A stretch of DNA of 64,000 nucleotides from Pararhizobium sp. A13 (GCF_040126305.1 NZ_CP149511.1:558001-622000), one strand, 5' to 3'; positions 1 to 9,244 are shown, counted from the first letter of the stretch. A program made the numbers and translations. Notes: generated from the letters alone by a model not told the origin.

Positions 1-286
1 CAACCCGTACAAGCAGGCCTATGAGCGCGGCGTCAAGCTGATCGGTGCGACGGCGCACTACGTCACCGCTGACCTCGATGAAGGCCCGATCATCGAGCAG
101 GATATCGCCCGCATCACCCATGCGCAGTCGGCCGAGGACTATGTCTCGATCGGCCGCGACGTCGAAAGCCAAGTGCTGGCCCGGGCCGTGCACGCCCACA
201 TCCACCACCGCACCTTCATCAACGGCAACCGCACCGTCGTCTTCCCGGCAAGCCCGGGCTCCTATGCGTCCGAGCGCATGGGCTGA
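1..286 (+). CDS. purU: Formyltetrahydrofolate deformylase, C-terminal part
   Basis: The reading frame is open from base 2 at the window edge to the TGA at 284-286, giving the last 94 residues. The product hydrolyses 10-formyl-THF to formate and THF. The visible residues are the catalytic formyltransferase-type domain: [20 protein letters not shown], then [11 protein letters not shown], whose Asp and the His of ATAHY belong to the hydrolase active site, and the family ending ...[19 protein letters not shown]. folD begins four bases after the stop, so the two are probably co-transcribed. In rhizobia this pair handles C1 units released by demethylation of betaines and similar substrates (family knowledge). 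The N-terminal ACT domain lies outside the window. Confidence 0.93.
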   Translation, partial: NPYKQAYERGVKLIGATAHYVTADLDEGPIIEQDIARITHAQSAEDYVSIGRDVESQVLARAVHAHIHHRTFINGNRTVVFPASPGSYASERMG

Positions 287-289
287 GCT

Positions 290-1189
290 ATGGCATCCAT
301 TATTGATGGAAGACAGGTAGCCACTTCAGTCATTGAAGCCGTAAAAACCGCGTCTGAGGCGCTGCAGGAACAGACCGGCGTCAAGACCGGTCTGGCCGTG
401 GTTATCGTTGGCGACGATCCGGCAAGCCATGCCTATGTCTCGGCTAAGAGCAAGATGGCCAAGGAGTGCGGTTTTACCTCGGTGCAGCATACGCTGCCGG
501 AGGAAACGACGCAGGAGGAACTCGCGGCGCTGGTGCAGACCTTGAACAAGGACGAAAGCCTGCACGGTATCCTCGTGCAGCTTCCGCTGCCCAAACATCT
601 CAACTCCGACCCGATCATCCAGTCCATCCTGCCTGAAAAGGACGTCGACGGTCTGCACGTCGTCAATGCCGGCAAGGTCGCGACCGGCGATCTCGATGGC
701 GGTCTCGTCTCCTGCACGCCGGCTGGCGCCATGGTCTTCGTCAAGCGCACGCATGGTGAGGATCTTTCCGGTCTCAACGCTGTCGTCATCGGCCGCTCCA
801 ACCTGTTCGGCAAGCCGATGGCGGCACTGCTTTTGGCGGCCAACGCGACGGTGACGGTTGCGCATTCGCGCACCAAGGATCTGCCTGGCGTCTGCCGTGG
901 CGCCGATATCCTCGTTGCCGCCGTCGGACGCCCGCAAATGGTCAAGGCCGATTGGGTCAAGCCCGGCGCGACTGTCATCGATGTCGGCATCAACCGTATT
1001 GCCGCTCCCGAACGCGGTGATGGTAGGTTCCGCCTGGTCGGTGATGTCGCCTTCGAGGAATGCGCAAAAGTTGCCAGCGTCATCACGCCGGTTCCAGGTG
1101 GCGTCGGCCCGATGACCATCGCCATGCTGATGGCAAACACCGTGATCGCGGCATTTCGTTCAGTCGGTATGGCGCCACCCGAATTCTAG
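290..1189 (+). CDS. folD: Methylenetetrahydrofolate dehydrogenase / methenyl-THF cyclohydrolase
   Basis: Bifunctional cytosolic enzyme interconverting 5,10-methylene-THF, methenyl-THF and 10-formyl-THF with NADP. The 299-residue length is normal. Family motifs are in order: [13 protein letters not shown] with the catalytic Lys (about residues 50-62), [24 protein letters not shown], the NADP-binding [18 protein letters not shown], and the C-terminal [21 protein letters not shown] at 290 follows the purU stop by three bases, suggesting translational coupling. With PurU it forms a formyl/methylene-THF balancing pair. It is likely an accessory copy dedicated to catabolic C1 units; that is inferred from its partner and catabolic surroundings, not shown. 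Confidence 0.95.
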   Translation: MASIIDGRQVATSVIEAVKTASEALQEQTGVKTGLAVVIVGDDPASHAYVSAKSKMAKECGFTSVQHTLPEETTQEELAALVQTLNKDESLHGILVQLPLPKHLNSDPIIQSILPEKDVDGLHVVNAGKVATGDLDGGLVSCTPAGAMVFVKRTHGEDLSGLNAVVIGRSNLFGKPMAALLLAANATVTVAHSRTKDLPGVCRGADILVAAVGRPQMVKADWVKPGATVIDVGINRIAAPERGDGRFRLVGDVAFEECAKVASVITPVPGGVGPMTIAMLMANTVIAAFRSVGMAPPEF

Positions 1190-1325
1190 CCGGCGCGCCA
1201 CGTCCCAGAAGGGAGCTCGGAATGTTGTCCATGAGCAAATCAGGCGCCTAGGCGGTCGTTGCGCAGGGAACGCTTGAGTTCGTCAAAATATATTGAGGCT
1301 CCTGAGAGCTTTTACAGCGAGTCGC

Positions 1326-2093
1326 CTACCGCAGCACCAGTCTCAGCGCCTTTTGCGCCTCCATCAACAGCGGCAGATAACGTGCAGCCATCTCGGCTGC
1401 TGGCACATGGACGGCAGGTGCGCCGATATTGATCGCAGCAACGACACGGCTGCGGTCGTTTTCGACCGGGACGGCGATCGAGCAAAGGCCAAGTTCCAGT
1501 TCCTGGTCGATTACGGCGTAACCTTCGGCACGGACACGGCGCAATTCTTCCATCAGCACGTCCGGATCGGTCTTCGTCAGCGGCGTGTTGACCTTGAGGT
1601 CCGAGCGATCGAGGATGTTGCGCGCTTCCGCTTCCGGCAAGGCTGCCAGAAGGACGCGTCCCATCGAGGCGCAATAGGCCGGCAAACGCGAGCCTGGCGA
1701 CAGGTTGATCGACATGACGCGCTTCTGCGAGGCGCGGGCGATATAGACGACATCGGTTCCGTCCAGCACGGAGGCCGATGCGCTTTGTCCCGCTTTTTCA
1801 GAGAGGTGATCGAGGTAAGGCTGAATCAACAGCGGCAGAGGCGTGGCGGACAGGTAGGCATGTCCGAGCCGCAGGACCTTCGGCGTCAGCGTGAAGAACT
1901 TGCCGTCGTAGTCTGCGTAGCCGAGCTCGGCGAGCGTCAAGAGACAGCGCCGCACCGTCGCGCGGTCGAGGTCTGTGAGCTTTGCAGCTTCGGCAATAGT
2001 CAGCCTTGGCCGTGTTTCTCCAAAGGCTTCGATGACCGTCAGTCCTCGGGCAAAACCACTGACAAAATCCGATTCTCGCATAACGACCTCCAC
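1326..2093 (-). CDS. pcaR: IclR-family regulator of the pca genes
   Basis: 255 residues. The N-terminal winged HTH has LTIAEAAKLTDLDRATVRRCLLTL at about residues 29-52. A C-terminal IclR effector domain follows, with VYIARASQKRVMSINLSPGSRLPAYCASMGRVLLA and the closing VAAINIGAPAVHV. This matches the PcaR/PcaU/PobR subgroup of IclR, which senses beta-ketoadipate or protocatechuate and usually activates pcaIJF. It is transcribed divergently from pcaI across a 128-bp gap holding two inverted repeats, as expected for a regulator acting on itself and its target. The function is assigned from family resemblance plus the pcaIJF neighbour. Confidence 0.85.
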   Translation of the reverse strand: MEVVMRESDFVSGFARGLTVIEAFGETRPRLTIAEAAKLTDLDRATVRRCLLTLAELGYADYDGKFFTLTPKVLRLGHAYLSATPLPLLIQPYLDHLSEKAGQSASASVLDGTDVVYIARASQKRVMSINLSPGSRLPAYCASMGRVLLAALPEAEARNILDRSDLKVNTPLTKTDPDVLMEELRRVRAEGYAVIDQELELGLCSIAVPVENDRSRVVAAINIGAPAVHVPAAEMAARYLPLLMEAQKALRLVLR

Positions 2094-2111
2094 TCTAAAA
2101 CCAGCCTAGTA

Positions 2112-2157
2112 TGTGCGATATACGAACAAATGTCAAATAACGCACAAAATATTTGAC
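2112..2157. promoter_or_regulatory. Probable PcaR operators in the pcaR-pcaI intergenic region
   Basis: TGTGCGATATACGAACA (2112-2128) is a near-palindrome of the form TGTkCG-N5-CGmACA, a shape typical of IclR-family sites. Just beside it, GTCAAATA (2132-2139) and TATTTGAC (2150-2157) form a perfect 8-bp inverted repeat around AACGCACAAAA, which carries another CGCACA half-site. The block lies about 65-110 bp before pcaI and 20-65 bp before pcaR. Binding is inferred from symmetry and position. Confidence 0.5.
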
Positions 2158-2221
2158 GGCTGGCGGATTTGAGCGCTTATTTGCGCCACACCAAACCTGA
2201 GACCCTGAGGAGGAGAATGCC

Positions 2222-3070
2222 TTGGCGCGATTGACTTCGCTGGCGGAAGCCATTTCCGAGAATGTGAAAGACGGCGATACGGTCGCCATGGAGGGGTTCA
2301 CCCATCTGATCCCTTATGCCGCCGGGCATGAGGTGATCCGGCAGGGCAAGAAGGATCTCTTCCTGATCCGTATGACGCCCGACATTCTCTATGACCAGCT
2401 GATCGGCGCGGGTACTGCACGCGGCATGAAGTTCTCCTGGGGCGGAAATCCCGGCGTCGGCTCGCTGCATCGTTTTCGCGACGCCGTGGAGAACCAGTGG
2501 CCGCGCCCTCTTGAAATCGAAGAACACAGCCATGCGGCGATGGCCAATGCTTACGAGGCAGGTGCGGCCAACCTTCCCTTCGCGATGCTTCGCGGTTATA
2601 TCGGCGCCGACTTGCCCAAGGTAAACCCGAATATCAAGCAGGTCACCTGCCCCTTCACCGGCGAGGTCCTGGCTGCCGTTCCGGCCATTCGCCCGGACGT
2701 GACGATCATCCATGCGCTGCGAGCCGACCGGAAAGGCAATGTGCTGCTCGAGGGTATAGTCGGCGTCCAGAAGGAAGCCGTGCTGGGAGCGAAACGCTCG
2801 ATCGTCACTGTCGAGGAAATCGTCGATGAATTGAACCCGCCGTCGCCCAATTCCGTCGTCCTGCCGTCCTGGGCGGTAACGAACGTTGTCGAGGTACCCG
2901 GCGGCGCCTTCCCGTCCTATGCGCAGGGCTACTACCCGCGGTCCAACGCATTCTACATCGCCTGGGACGAGATCGCCCGCGATCGTGACAGCTTCCAGAA
3001 ATGGATTGACGAAAACGTCATGAAGGCCGCTCCGGAAGACTTTGCCAAGCATGCGAAGAAAGCTGCGTGA
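2222..3070 (+). CDS. pcaI: 3-oxoadipate CoA-transferase subunit A
   Basis: Transfers CoA from succinyl-CoA to beta-ketoadipate together with PcaJ. 282 residues, CoA-transferase family I alpha subunit, with GDTVAMEGFTHLIPYAAGHEVIRQGK near the N terminus and FSWGGNPGVGSLHRFRDAVE for the glycine-rich CoA loop. TTG at 2222 is chosen because GAGGAGG at 2207-2213 sits at good spacing. The nearer ATG at 2217 is in another frame and stops after five codons. A clean 11-base gap to pcaJ, with its own GGAGG, supports an operon pcaI-pcaJ-pcaF under PcaR. The alpha subunit is longer than the enterobacterial AtoD type but typical for this rhizobial group. Confidence 0.92.
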   Translation: MARLTSLAEAISENVKDGDTVAMEGFTHLIPYAAGHEVIRQGKKDLFLIRMTPDILYDQLIGAGTARGMKFSWGGNPGVGSLHRFRDAVENQWPRPLEIEEHSHAAMANAYEAGAANLPFAMLRGYIGADLPKVNPNIKQVTCPFTGEVLAAVPAIRPDVTIIHALRADRKGNVLLEGIVGVQKEAVLGAKRSIVTVEEIVDELNPPSPNSVVLPSWAVTNVVEVPGGAFPSYAQGYYPRSNAFYIAWDEIARDRDSFQKWIDENVMKAAPEDFAKHAKKAA

Positions 3071-3080
3071 GGAGGTAACG

Positions 3081-3863
3081 ATGAGTGATTTCACCCCCAC
3101 CGAAATGATGACCATCGCCGCTGCCCGCGCGCTCACCAATGACGACGTCTGCTTCGTCGGTATTGGCGCGCCCTCGGCCGCCTGTAACGTCGCCCGCCTC
3201 ACCCATGCGCCGGATATCACGCTGATCTACGAAAGCGGCACGGTCGGGACGAAGCCGGATGTGCTGCCACTGTCGATCGGTGACGGCGAACTGTGCGACA
3301 CCGCCCTCTTCACGGTCTCGGTGCCCGAGATGTTCCGCTACTGGCTGCAGGGCGGACGCATCACCACCGGCTTCCTCGGCGGCGCCCAGATCGACAGGTT
3401 CGCCAACCTCAACACTACGGTGGTCGGTCCCTATGAGCAGCCGAAGGTCCGCCTGCCCGGCGGCGGCGGTGCGCCGGAGATCGCCAGCAATTGTGGCCAG
3501 ATCTTCATCACCATGGCACTCTCCAAACGCGGTTTCGTCGACAAGCTGAATTTCATCACCTCGATGGGACACGGTGAAGGCGGCAACCACCGCGAACGGC
3601 TGGGCATGAAGACCAAGGGCCCGACCCGCGTCATCACCGATCTCTGCATCCTGGAACCTGATCCCGTCACCAAGGAGTTGACTGTCGTCTCGATCCATAA
3701 GGGCGTGACGCGCGAGCAGATCGTCGAGAATTGCGGCTGGCCTATCAAGTTCGCAGATCAGGTAATCGAGACGCCCGTACCGACCGAGACCGAGCTGGAG
3801 ACGTTGCGCGACATCAACGCCCGCACGAAGAAGGCCCATCAGGGCGATAAGGAGGCTGCGTGA
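3081..3863 (+). CDS. pcaJ: 3-oxoadipate CoA-transferase subunit B
   Basis: Beta subunit of the heteromeric beta-ketoadipate:succinyl-CoA transferase, 260 residues. TLIYESGTVG (about residues 52-61) contains the Glu that forms the CoA thioester in family I beta subunits. LPGGGGAPEIASNCGQIFI follows, then the conserved RVITDLCILEPD. ATG at 3081 is preceded by GGAGGT at 3071-3076; an upstream ATG in frame at 3042 lies inside pcaI and lacks a ribosome site. The stop overlaps the pcaF start as TGATG. Its place between pcaI and pcaF fixes the role. Confidence 0.93.
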   Translation: MSDFTPTEMMTIAAARALTNDDVCFVGIGAPSAACNVARLTHAPDITLIYESGTVGTKPDVLPLSIGDGELCDTALFTVSVPEMFRYWLQGGRITTGFLGGAQIDRFANLNTTVVGPYEQPKVRLPGGGGAPEIASNCGQIFITMALSKRGFVDKLNFITSMGHGEGGNHRERLGMKTKGPTRVITDLCILEPDPVTKELTVVSIHKGVTREQIVENCGWPIKFADQVIETPVPTETELETLRDINARTKKAHQGDKEAA

Positions 3864-5065
3864 TGGCTGAAGCCTATATCTGCGACTATATCCGCACCCC
3901 GATCGGCCGCTTCGGCGGCGCGCTGTCGTCCGTTCGTGCCGACGATCTCGGTGCTGTCCCGTTGCGGGCGCTGATGGAGCGCAATGCTTCCGTCGATTGG
4001 CAGGCCATCGATGACGTGGTCTTCGGCTGCGCCAACCAGGCCGGCGAAGACAATCGCAACGTCGCCCGCATGTCGCTGCTGCTCGCGGGCCTGCCACTCG
4101 AAGTCTCCGGTACGACGATCAATCGGCTCTGCGGCTCGGGCATGGACGCCGTCATCGCAGCCGCACGCGCCATTCGCGCGGGCGAGGCGGAGCTGATGAT
4201 CGCCGGTGGCGTCGAGAGCATGTCGCGCGCACCCTTTGTCATGCCCAAGGCGGAAAGCGCCTTTTCCCGCTCCGCCGAAATCCATGACACCACCATCGGC
4301 TGGCGTTTCGTCAACCCGCTGATGAAGAAGCAATACGGTGTCGATTCCATGCCTGAAACCGGCGAGAACGTTGCCGAGGATTACAAGGTCAGCCGTGAGG
4401 ATCAGGATGCCTTTGCCGTCCGCTCGCAGAACAAGGCGGCAGCCGCACAGGAAAGCGGACGGTTGGGGCAGGAGATTACCTCCGTCACGATCCCACAGCG
4501 CAAGGGCGATGCTGTCGTCGTCGACAAGGACGAGCATCCGCGCGCAACCACGATTGAGGTGCTCGCCAAGCTCAAGGCGCCGTTCCGTGAAGGCGGGTCG
4601 GTCACCGCGGGCAATGCCTCCGGCGTCAATGACGGTGCCGCCGCGCTCATCATCGCCTCCGAAGCCGCAGCGAAGAAATATGGCCTGACGCCGATTGCGC
4701 GCATCATGGGTGGCGCGGCGGCCGGCGTGCCGCCGCGTATCATGGGCATCGGTCCCGTTCCGGCGTCGCGCAAACTGATGGCGCGGCTCGGACTGCAGGC
4801 GAAGGATTTCGATGTCATCGAACTCAACGAAGCTTTCGCGTCCCAGGGGCTGGCCGTGCTGCGCGAGCTTGGCATCGCCGGCGACGATCCGCGTGTCAAT
4901 CGCAACGGCGGCGCCATCGCTCTTGGCCATCCGCTCGGCATGTCCGGCGCCCGGATCACCGGCACGGCGGCGCTCGAACTTAACCTGAGAGGCGGCCGCT
5001 ATTCGCTGTCGACCATGTGCATCGGGGTAGGGCAGGGCATTGCGGTTGCGCTGGAGCGCGTGTGA
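3863..5065 (+). CDS. pcaF: 3-oxoadipyl-CoA thiolase
   Basis: Cleaves beta-ketoadipyl-CoA to succinyl-CoA and acetyl-CoA, the last step of the beta-ketoadipate pathway. 400 residues, thiolase family: active-site Cys in NRLCGSGMDAV (about residue 90), GGVESMSRAP, the GNASGVNDGAAAL loop, VIELNEAFASQGLAVLREL, NGGAIALGHPLGMSGAR with the catalytic His, and the C-terminal CIGVGQGIA with the second Cys. The ATG at 3863 overlaps the pcaJ stop; GTG at 3860 is in frame but less likely. A strong hairpin follows the stop, ending the operon. Confidence 0.94.
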   Translation: MAEAYICDYIRTPIGRFGGALSSVRADDLGAVPLRALMERNASVDWQAIDDVVFGCANQAGEDNRNVARMSLLLAGLPLEVSGTTINRLCGSGMDAVIAAARAIRAGEAELMIAGGVESMSRAPFVMPKAESAFSRSAEIHDTTIGWRFVNPLMKKQYGVDSMPETGENVAEDYKVSREDQDAFAVRSQNKAAAAQESGRLGQEITSVTIPQRKGDAVVVDKDEHPRATTIEVLAKLKAPFREGGSVTAGNASGVNDGAAALIIASEAAAKKYGLTPIARIMGGAAAGVPPRIMGIGPVPASRKLMARLGLQAKDFDVIELNEAFASQGLAVLRELGIAGDDPRVNRNGGAIALGHPLGMSGARITGTAALELNLRGGRYSLSTMCIGVGQGIAVALERV

Positions 5066-5070
5066 ATATT

Positions 5071-5102
5071 AAAAACGGCGGCAATACTCGGCCGCCGTTT
5101 TC
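5071..5102 (+). terminator. Rho-independent terminator after pcaF
   Basis: AAAACGGCGGC (5072-5082) pairs with GCCGCCGTTTT (5091-5101) around an 8-base loop. It lies 6 bases after the pcaF stop and carries flanking A and T tracts, so it could work in both directions. Confidence 0.85.
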
Positions 5103-5109
5103 GTTCTCA

Positions 5110-5240
5110 ACGATCCAAGAGCAATCCTCAGCTCCCGTCTCTTCCTTATTCCTGAAAATGCCATTACATCGGTCATGCCGCCAAGATGGCCGATACGGAA
5201 GACCGTGCCAGCAACGTCGCCCAATCCCGCACCAAAGGCG
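5110..5240 (-). pseudogene. Remnant of a class V aminotransferase (serine/alanine-glyoxylate type)
   Basis: On the minus strand, one frame reads FGAGLGDVAGTVFRIGHLGG followed by MTDVMAFSG (about 5240-5155). This closely resembles the C-terminal segment of serine-glyoxylate or alanine-glyoxylate aminotransferases, where GLG-VAGKVFRIGHLG is conserved. Nothing upstream in any frame supplies the rest of the enzyme, and downstream residues no longer match. It is a short decayed fragment between the pcaF terminator and the ABC operon. The rest of 5245-5386 shows no gene. Confidence 0.55.
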
Positions 5241-5386
5241 GGGAGGGGAGGGCGGATAAAAAGACGCGGCAGCAGCAAGATTGCCGCTACCGCGCTCTTG
5301 GGGCAAAGGCCGCACCGCCTTGCCCACCGCCTCGATCGCTTCGCTTGGGGAGAGGCAAGTGATGCGATCGAGGAAAAAACGACTGA

Positions 5387-6412
5387 TTACGCAGTCTTGC
5401 GTTTCTTCTGTCGATAGACGTCGACGACGACGGCGGCGATGATGATGAGGCCCTTGACGATTTCCTGGTAGTAGGCGTCGACGCGCAGGAAGGTGAAGCC
5501 GGAGGTCATGACGCCGAGGATCACCGTTCCGATCACCGTGCCGGTGATGCGGCCGACGCCGCCGGTCAGCGAGGTGCCGCCGATGACGGTGGCGGCGATC
5601 GCATCGAGTTCGTACATCACGCCCATGCCGGCCTGCGCCGTCTGGGCGCGGGCCGCCGTCACGACGCCGGCCAGCCCCGCCAGCATGCCGGCGATCGCAT
5701 AGACCTTGATCAGATGCGCCTCGACATTGATGCCCGAGACCCGGGCCGCCTGGACGTTGGCGCCGATCGCATAGGTGAACTTGCCGTAGCGGGTATAGCG
5801 CAGGGCGATGTGGAAGATCAGCGCGACGACAAGGAAGACGACGACCGGCCAGATACCGGTGCCGATGAAGTTGAACTGGTCGGTGAGGCCCGACACCGGC
5901 TGGCCCTTGGTGTACCACTTCGACAGGCCGCGGGCCGAGACCATCATGCCGAGCGTGGCGATGAAGGGCGGGATCTTGGTGCGGGCGATCAACTGGCCAT
6001 TGATGACGCCGGCCAACAGGCCGATGCCGAGGCCAAGGCCGATCGGCACGATCGCCGGCAGGTCGGTCAGCGACGGATACAGCGCCCGCGGCCAGGTCGA
6101 GGCCTGCGCGACGCTGGCGGCGATCATCGCCGTCATGCCGACCACCGAGCCGGAGGACAGATCGATGCCGCCGGTGATGATCACCTGGGTGACGCCGACG
6201 GCGATGATGCCGATCACCGCCACCTGCAGGATCATGATCGTCAGGCGCTGTGGGTTCATCAGGAAGCTCTGGCCGACGAAGATCCAGCCGAGCACCTCGT
6301 AGACCAGCGCGATGCCGATCAGCACCAGGAAAATGTTGAATTCCGGCGGGATGCGCCGCTTGCTCGCCGTCGGCGTCAGCGTGGTGCCCGAGGCCTCTGC
6401 TTTGATGCTCAT
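5387..6412 (-). CDS. Sugar/inositol ABC transporter permease (RbsC type)
   Basis: Inner-membrane permease of a ribose/inositol-class importer, 341 residues. About ten hydrophobic segments, including IFLVLIGIALVYEVLGWIFV, VAVIGIIAVGVTQVIITGGI and FVALIFHIALRYTRYGKFTY-type stretches. The motif VQAARVSGINVEAHLIKVYA with the following AGLAGVV is the EAA-like coupling loop of the BPD_transp_2 family. ATG at 6412 follows GGGAGGATACGACT; the longer in-frame start at 6436 has no ribosome site. It is last in the operon binding protein - ATPase - permease. Substrate is inferred as inositol or an inositol derivative from the linked moc-type genes. Confidence 0.88.
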   Translation of the reverse strand: MSIKAEASGTTLTPTASKRRIPPEFNIFLVLIGIALVYEVLGWIFVGQSFLMNPQRLTIMILQVAVIGIIAVGVTQVIITGGIDLSSGSVVGMTAMIAASVAQASTWPRALYPSLTDLPAIVPIGLGLGIGLLAGVINGQLIARTKIPPFIATLGMMVSARGLSKWYTKGQPVSGLTDQFNFIGTGIWPVVVFLVVALIFHIALRYTRYGKFTYAIGANVQAARVSGINVEAHLIKVYAIAGMLAGLAGVVTAARAQTAQAGMGVMYELDAIAATVIGGTSLTGGVGRITGTVIGTVILGVMTSGFTFLRVDAYYQEIVKGLIIIAAVVVDVYRQKKRKTA

Positions 6413-6454
6413 AGTCGTATCCTCCCTGATGGCCATTTTTTCAAACGCGCGCCA

Positions 6455-7993
6455 TCACTGCGCTGCAAGTTCCATTACCTTGATCTGGCTGGCTTCGGCC
6501 CGATTAAGGAACCCGGTGACCCGGCCTTCGTGCATGACCATGATGCGGTCGCTCATGCCGAGCACCTCGGGCATTTCCGACGAGATCATGATGACGGCGA
6601 CGCCGTCGCGGGCCAGCTCCGTCACCAGCCGGTGGATTTCCGCCTTGGCGCCGACGTCGATGCCGCGGGTCGGCTCGTCAAGGATCAGGATGCGCGGATT
6701 GGTCAGCAGCCAGCGGCCAATCAGCGCCTTCTGCTGGTTGCCGCCGGAGAGGTTCTCGATGCGCTCCTCAAGGTTCGGCGTCTTCACCCGCAGCTTGCGG
6801 GCCATCTCCTCGCATTGCGCCGAGACGCCCTTCTCGTCGACAAAGCCCATCGTCACGAACTTGTCCTGCAGCACGGCGATCTGCATGTTTTCCAGAATGT
6901 TGAGGATCAAAAGGCAGCCGGTGTCCTTGCGGTCCTCGGTCAGGAACGCCATGCGGTGTTTGATCGCTTGCGTCGGCGAGGCGATCGCCACCGGCTTGCC
7001 GTTGATCCGGACCGAGCCGGAGGTGGCCGGCGTCACGCCGAACAGCGTTTCGGCGACATTCGAGCGGCCGGAACCGACCAGACCGGCAACACCGAGGATT
7101 TCGCCGGCGCGCACCTCGAACGAGACATCGTGGAAGACATCCTTCAGGCACAGGTCCTTGACCGACAAGACGACGTCGCCGATCGGCACCTCCTCCTTCG
7201 GGAACATCTGGGTGATCTCGCGGCCGACCATCATGCGGATGATGTCGTCGCGCGTCACATCGCTCGAGGCATGCGTGCCGATATACTTGCCGTCGCGGAA
7301 CACCGAGAACTCGTCGGCGATCTCGAACAGCTCGTTCATCTTGTGGGTGATGTAGACGATGCCGATGCCCTGGCTGCGCAGGTCGCGGATGATCTCAAAC
7401 AGATGCGCGACCTCGCGCTCGGTCAGCGCCGAGGTCGGCTCGTCCATGATCAGAACGTCGGACTCGTACGACACCGCCTTGGCGATCTCGACCATCTGGC
7501 GGTTGGCGATCGACAGGTCGCGCACCTCGGACTGCGGATCGAGCGCGATGTTCAGCCGCGTAAACAGCGCCGCCGTCATCCGGTTCATCTCGCGGTGATC
7601 GACGAAGCCGAGACGGGTCAACGGTTCGCGGCGGATCCAGATGTTTTCCGCGACCGTCATGAATGGCATCAGGTTGAGCTCCTGATGGATCATCGCGATG
7701 CCGTTTTCCAGCGCATCCAGCGGCGATTTCAGCTGGATGTCGACGCCCTTGAACCTCACCTCGCCCCGGTCGGGCGTGTAGATGCCGGCGAGAATCTTCA
7801 TCAGCGTCGATTTGCCGGCGCCATTCTCGCCCATCAGCGCGTGCACCGTGCCGCGCTTCAGCCGGAACGACACATCGTCGAGCGCCACCACGCCCGGAAA
7901 CTCCTTGCGCACGCCTTCAACGGCAAGCAGATATTCCGCATTCGGCACCGCCCCACTCGCACGCACCGCCGCCATCGTTGTCGGACTGACCAT
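6455..7993 (-). CDS. Sugar/inositol ABC transporter ATP-binding protein (RbsA/MglA type, two ATPase domains)
   Basis: 512 residues with two fused nucleotide-binding domains, the hallmark of the carbohydrate CUT2 class. Domain 1 has Walker [11 protein letters not shown] near residue 45, the signature region [17 protein letters not shown] and Walker [12 protein letters not shown]. Domain 2 has [12 protein letters not shown] as a degenerate Walker A, signature [16 protein letters not shown] and Walker [13 protein letters not shown]. Such asymmetry is normal in this class. ATG at 7993 is preceded by AGGGAGGCATCAGAAC; the earlier in-frame start has no such site. 42 bp separate it from the permease. 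Confidence 0.92.
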   Translation of the reverse strand: MVSPTTMAAVRASGAVPNAEYLLAVEGVRKEFPGVVALDDVSFRLKRGTVHALMGENGAGKSTLMKILAGIYTPDRGEVRFKGVDIQLKSPLDALENGIAMIHQELNLMPFMTVAENIWIRREPLTRLGFVDHREMNRMTAALFTRLNIALDPQSEVRDLSIANRQMVEIAKAVSYESDVLIMDEPTSALTEREVAHLFEIIRDLRSQGIGIVYITHKMNELFEIADEFSVFRDGKYIGTHASSDVTRDDIIRMMVGREITQMFPKEEVPIGDVVLSVKDLCLKDVFHDVSFEVRAGEILGVAGLVGSGRSNVAETLFGVTPATSGSVRINGKPVAIASPTQAIKHRMAFLTEDRKDTGCLLILNILENMQIAVLQDKFVTMGFVDEKGVSAQCEEMARKLRVKTPNLEERIENLSGGNQQKALIGRWLLTNPRILILDEPTRGIDVGAKAEIHRLVTELARDGVAVIMISSEMPEVLGMSDRIMVMHEGRVTGFLNRAEASQIKVMELAAQ

Positions 7994-8147
7994 TGTTCTG
8001 ATGCCTCCCTGTCGCCTCATCGGCCGGAACCCGTGCCCGCAGGCATTAGGGGTTCTCTCGTGGTTTCATCGGGCGCGCAGCGCGTCGTCCGTCATAAAAA
8101 CCGGGCAAACCGGAGCGCGGTCGGGCCGCGCTCCGGGTATCTTTGGC

Positions 8148-9080
8148 TTAGTTCTTGGCCTGGTAGTCTTTGAGGTTGGCCGGGGTTACCAGTTCGAAGG
8201 GAATGTAGACCTTCTTGTCGACCGTTTCACCGCGGGCCAGTTTCAGCGCCGCGTCGAGCGAGCCCTTGCCCTGACCGGCAGCGTTCTGAAACACGGTGAC
8301 ATCGAGGTCGCCTTCAGCCATGGATGCAAGCGCGTCCTGCGTCGCATCGACACCGCCGATGACGACGCTGTCCATGGAGCGGCCGGAAGCCTTCAGGGCC
8401 TGGATGGCACCGATCGCCATTTCATCGTTATTGGCGATGACGGCATCGAATTCCAGACCGGCCGACAGCCAGTTGGTCACAAGGTCGGCACCCTGGGTGC
8501 GCGACCAGTTGGCCGTCTGCTCTTCGACGATCTCGATGCCCTTGCAGGCGTCGGTGGCAATGACGTCATGCACGTCCTTGGTACGCATGCGGGCCGCCTG
8601 GTTGGAAAGCTCGCCCATCATGACGACGGCCTTGCCCTTGCCGCCGAGCAGCTTGCAGACTTCCTGGGTTTCCAGCGTGCCGGATTCCGCTTCGTTGGAT
8701 GCAACGAAAGCCTGCTTTTCCGGAAGGCTGTCGATGTTGCTCGGCTCGCGGTTGACGTAAACGAGCGGGATACCCGCATCTGCGGCGATCTTCGACATGG
8801 CGGCCGTCGCATCGGTGTCGACCGGGTTGACGATGATGGCATTCACGCCGGCAGCGATGAAGTTCTGGATCTGGCTCTGCTGCTTGGCAACGTCGTTCTG
8901 GGCGTCTTCGACCTGCAGCGTTACGCCGTCGAGCGTCTTGGCGTAGTCCTGCATGCCGTTGCGCAGAACGGTCAGGAAGTTGTCGTCGAACAGTGCCATC
9001 GAGACGCCGACCGTCTCGGCGGCATGCGCTGCCGTCGACATCATCACCGCCAGAGCCGCGCCCATGATCATTTTCTTCAT
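8148..9080 (-). CDS. Periplasmic sugar/inositol-binding protein (IbpA/MocB-like)
   Basis: 310 residues with a clear Sec signal peptide (MKKMIMGAALAVMMSTAAHA, cleavage AHA-AE) and a periplasmic binding protein type 1 fold of the RbsB group: GVSMALFDDNFLTVLRNGM, NFIAAGVNAIIVNPVDTDA, IPLVYVNREP, and FDAVIANNDEMAIGAIQALK. ATG at 9080 is chosen because GGAGGAAAG lies just before it and the signal peptide starts there; the open frame runs on to 9227 without any. A GGAA-N6-TTCC palindrome lies about 150 bp upstream. The close relatives I recall are myo-inositol and rhizopine binding proteins of rhizobia; the exact ligand is not readable from sequence. Confidence 0.9.
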   Translation of the reverse strand: MKKMIMGAALAVMMSTAAHAAETVGVSMALFDDNFLTVLRNGMQDYAKTLDGVTLQVEDAQNDVAKQQSQIQNFIAAGVNAIIVNPVDTDATAAMSKIAADAGIPLVYVNREPSNIDSLPEKQAFVASNEAESGTLETQEVCKLLGGKGKAVVMMGELSNQAARMRTKDVHDVIATDACKGIEIVEEQTANWSRTQGADLVTNWLSAGLEFDAVIANNDEMAIGAIQALKASGRSMDSVVIGGVDATQDALASMAEGDLDVTVFQNAAGQGKGSLDAALKLARGETVDKKVYIPFELVTPANLKDYQAKN

Positions 9081-9230
9081 GATGTACTTTCCTCCACAAA
9101 ATGGTGTCCGGCGACCACCCTCCACAAGCCGGAGGCACCCCCGCTCCCCGGCGATGCCCGTTTCTTTTCGCCTGCCTCTCCCGTGGCAAGCCATCAAAAC
9201 AGAATAAACAAACCGACTGTTTGACAATAC

Positions 9231-9244
9231 GGAATATGTATTCC
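9231..9244. promoter_or_regulatory. IolR-type box upstream of the binding-protein gene
   Basis: GGAATATGTATTCC is a perfect 14-bp palindrome of form GGAA-N6-TTCC, the box attributed to the RpiR-family inositol regulator IolR in Sinorhizobium meliloti (recalled, not searched). It overlaps AT-rich promoter sequence with TTGACA at 9221-9226, and lies 151 bp before the start of the importer operon on the minus strand. Confidence 0.5.

Noticed and set aside
5714..8173. Very long plus-strand open frame of 819 codons
   Set aside because: It is antisense to the ABC permease and ATPase genes, with an unnatural Arg/Asp/His-rich composition; a shadow of high-GC codon use.
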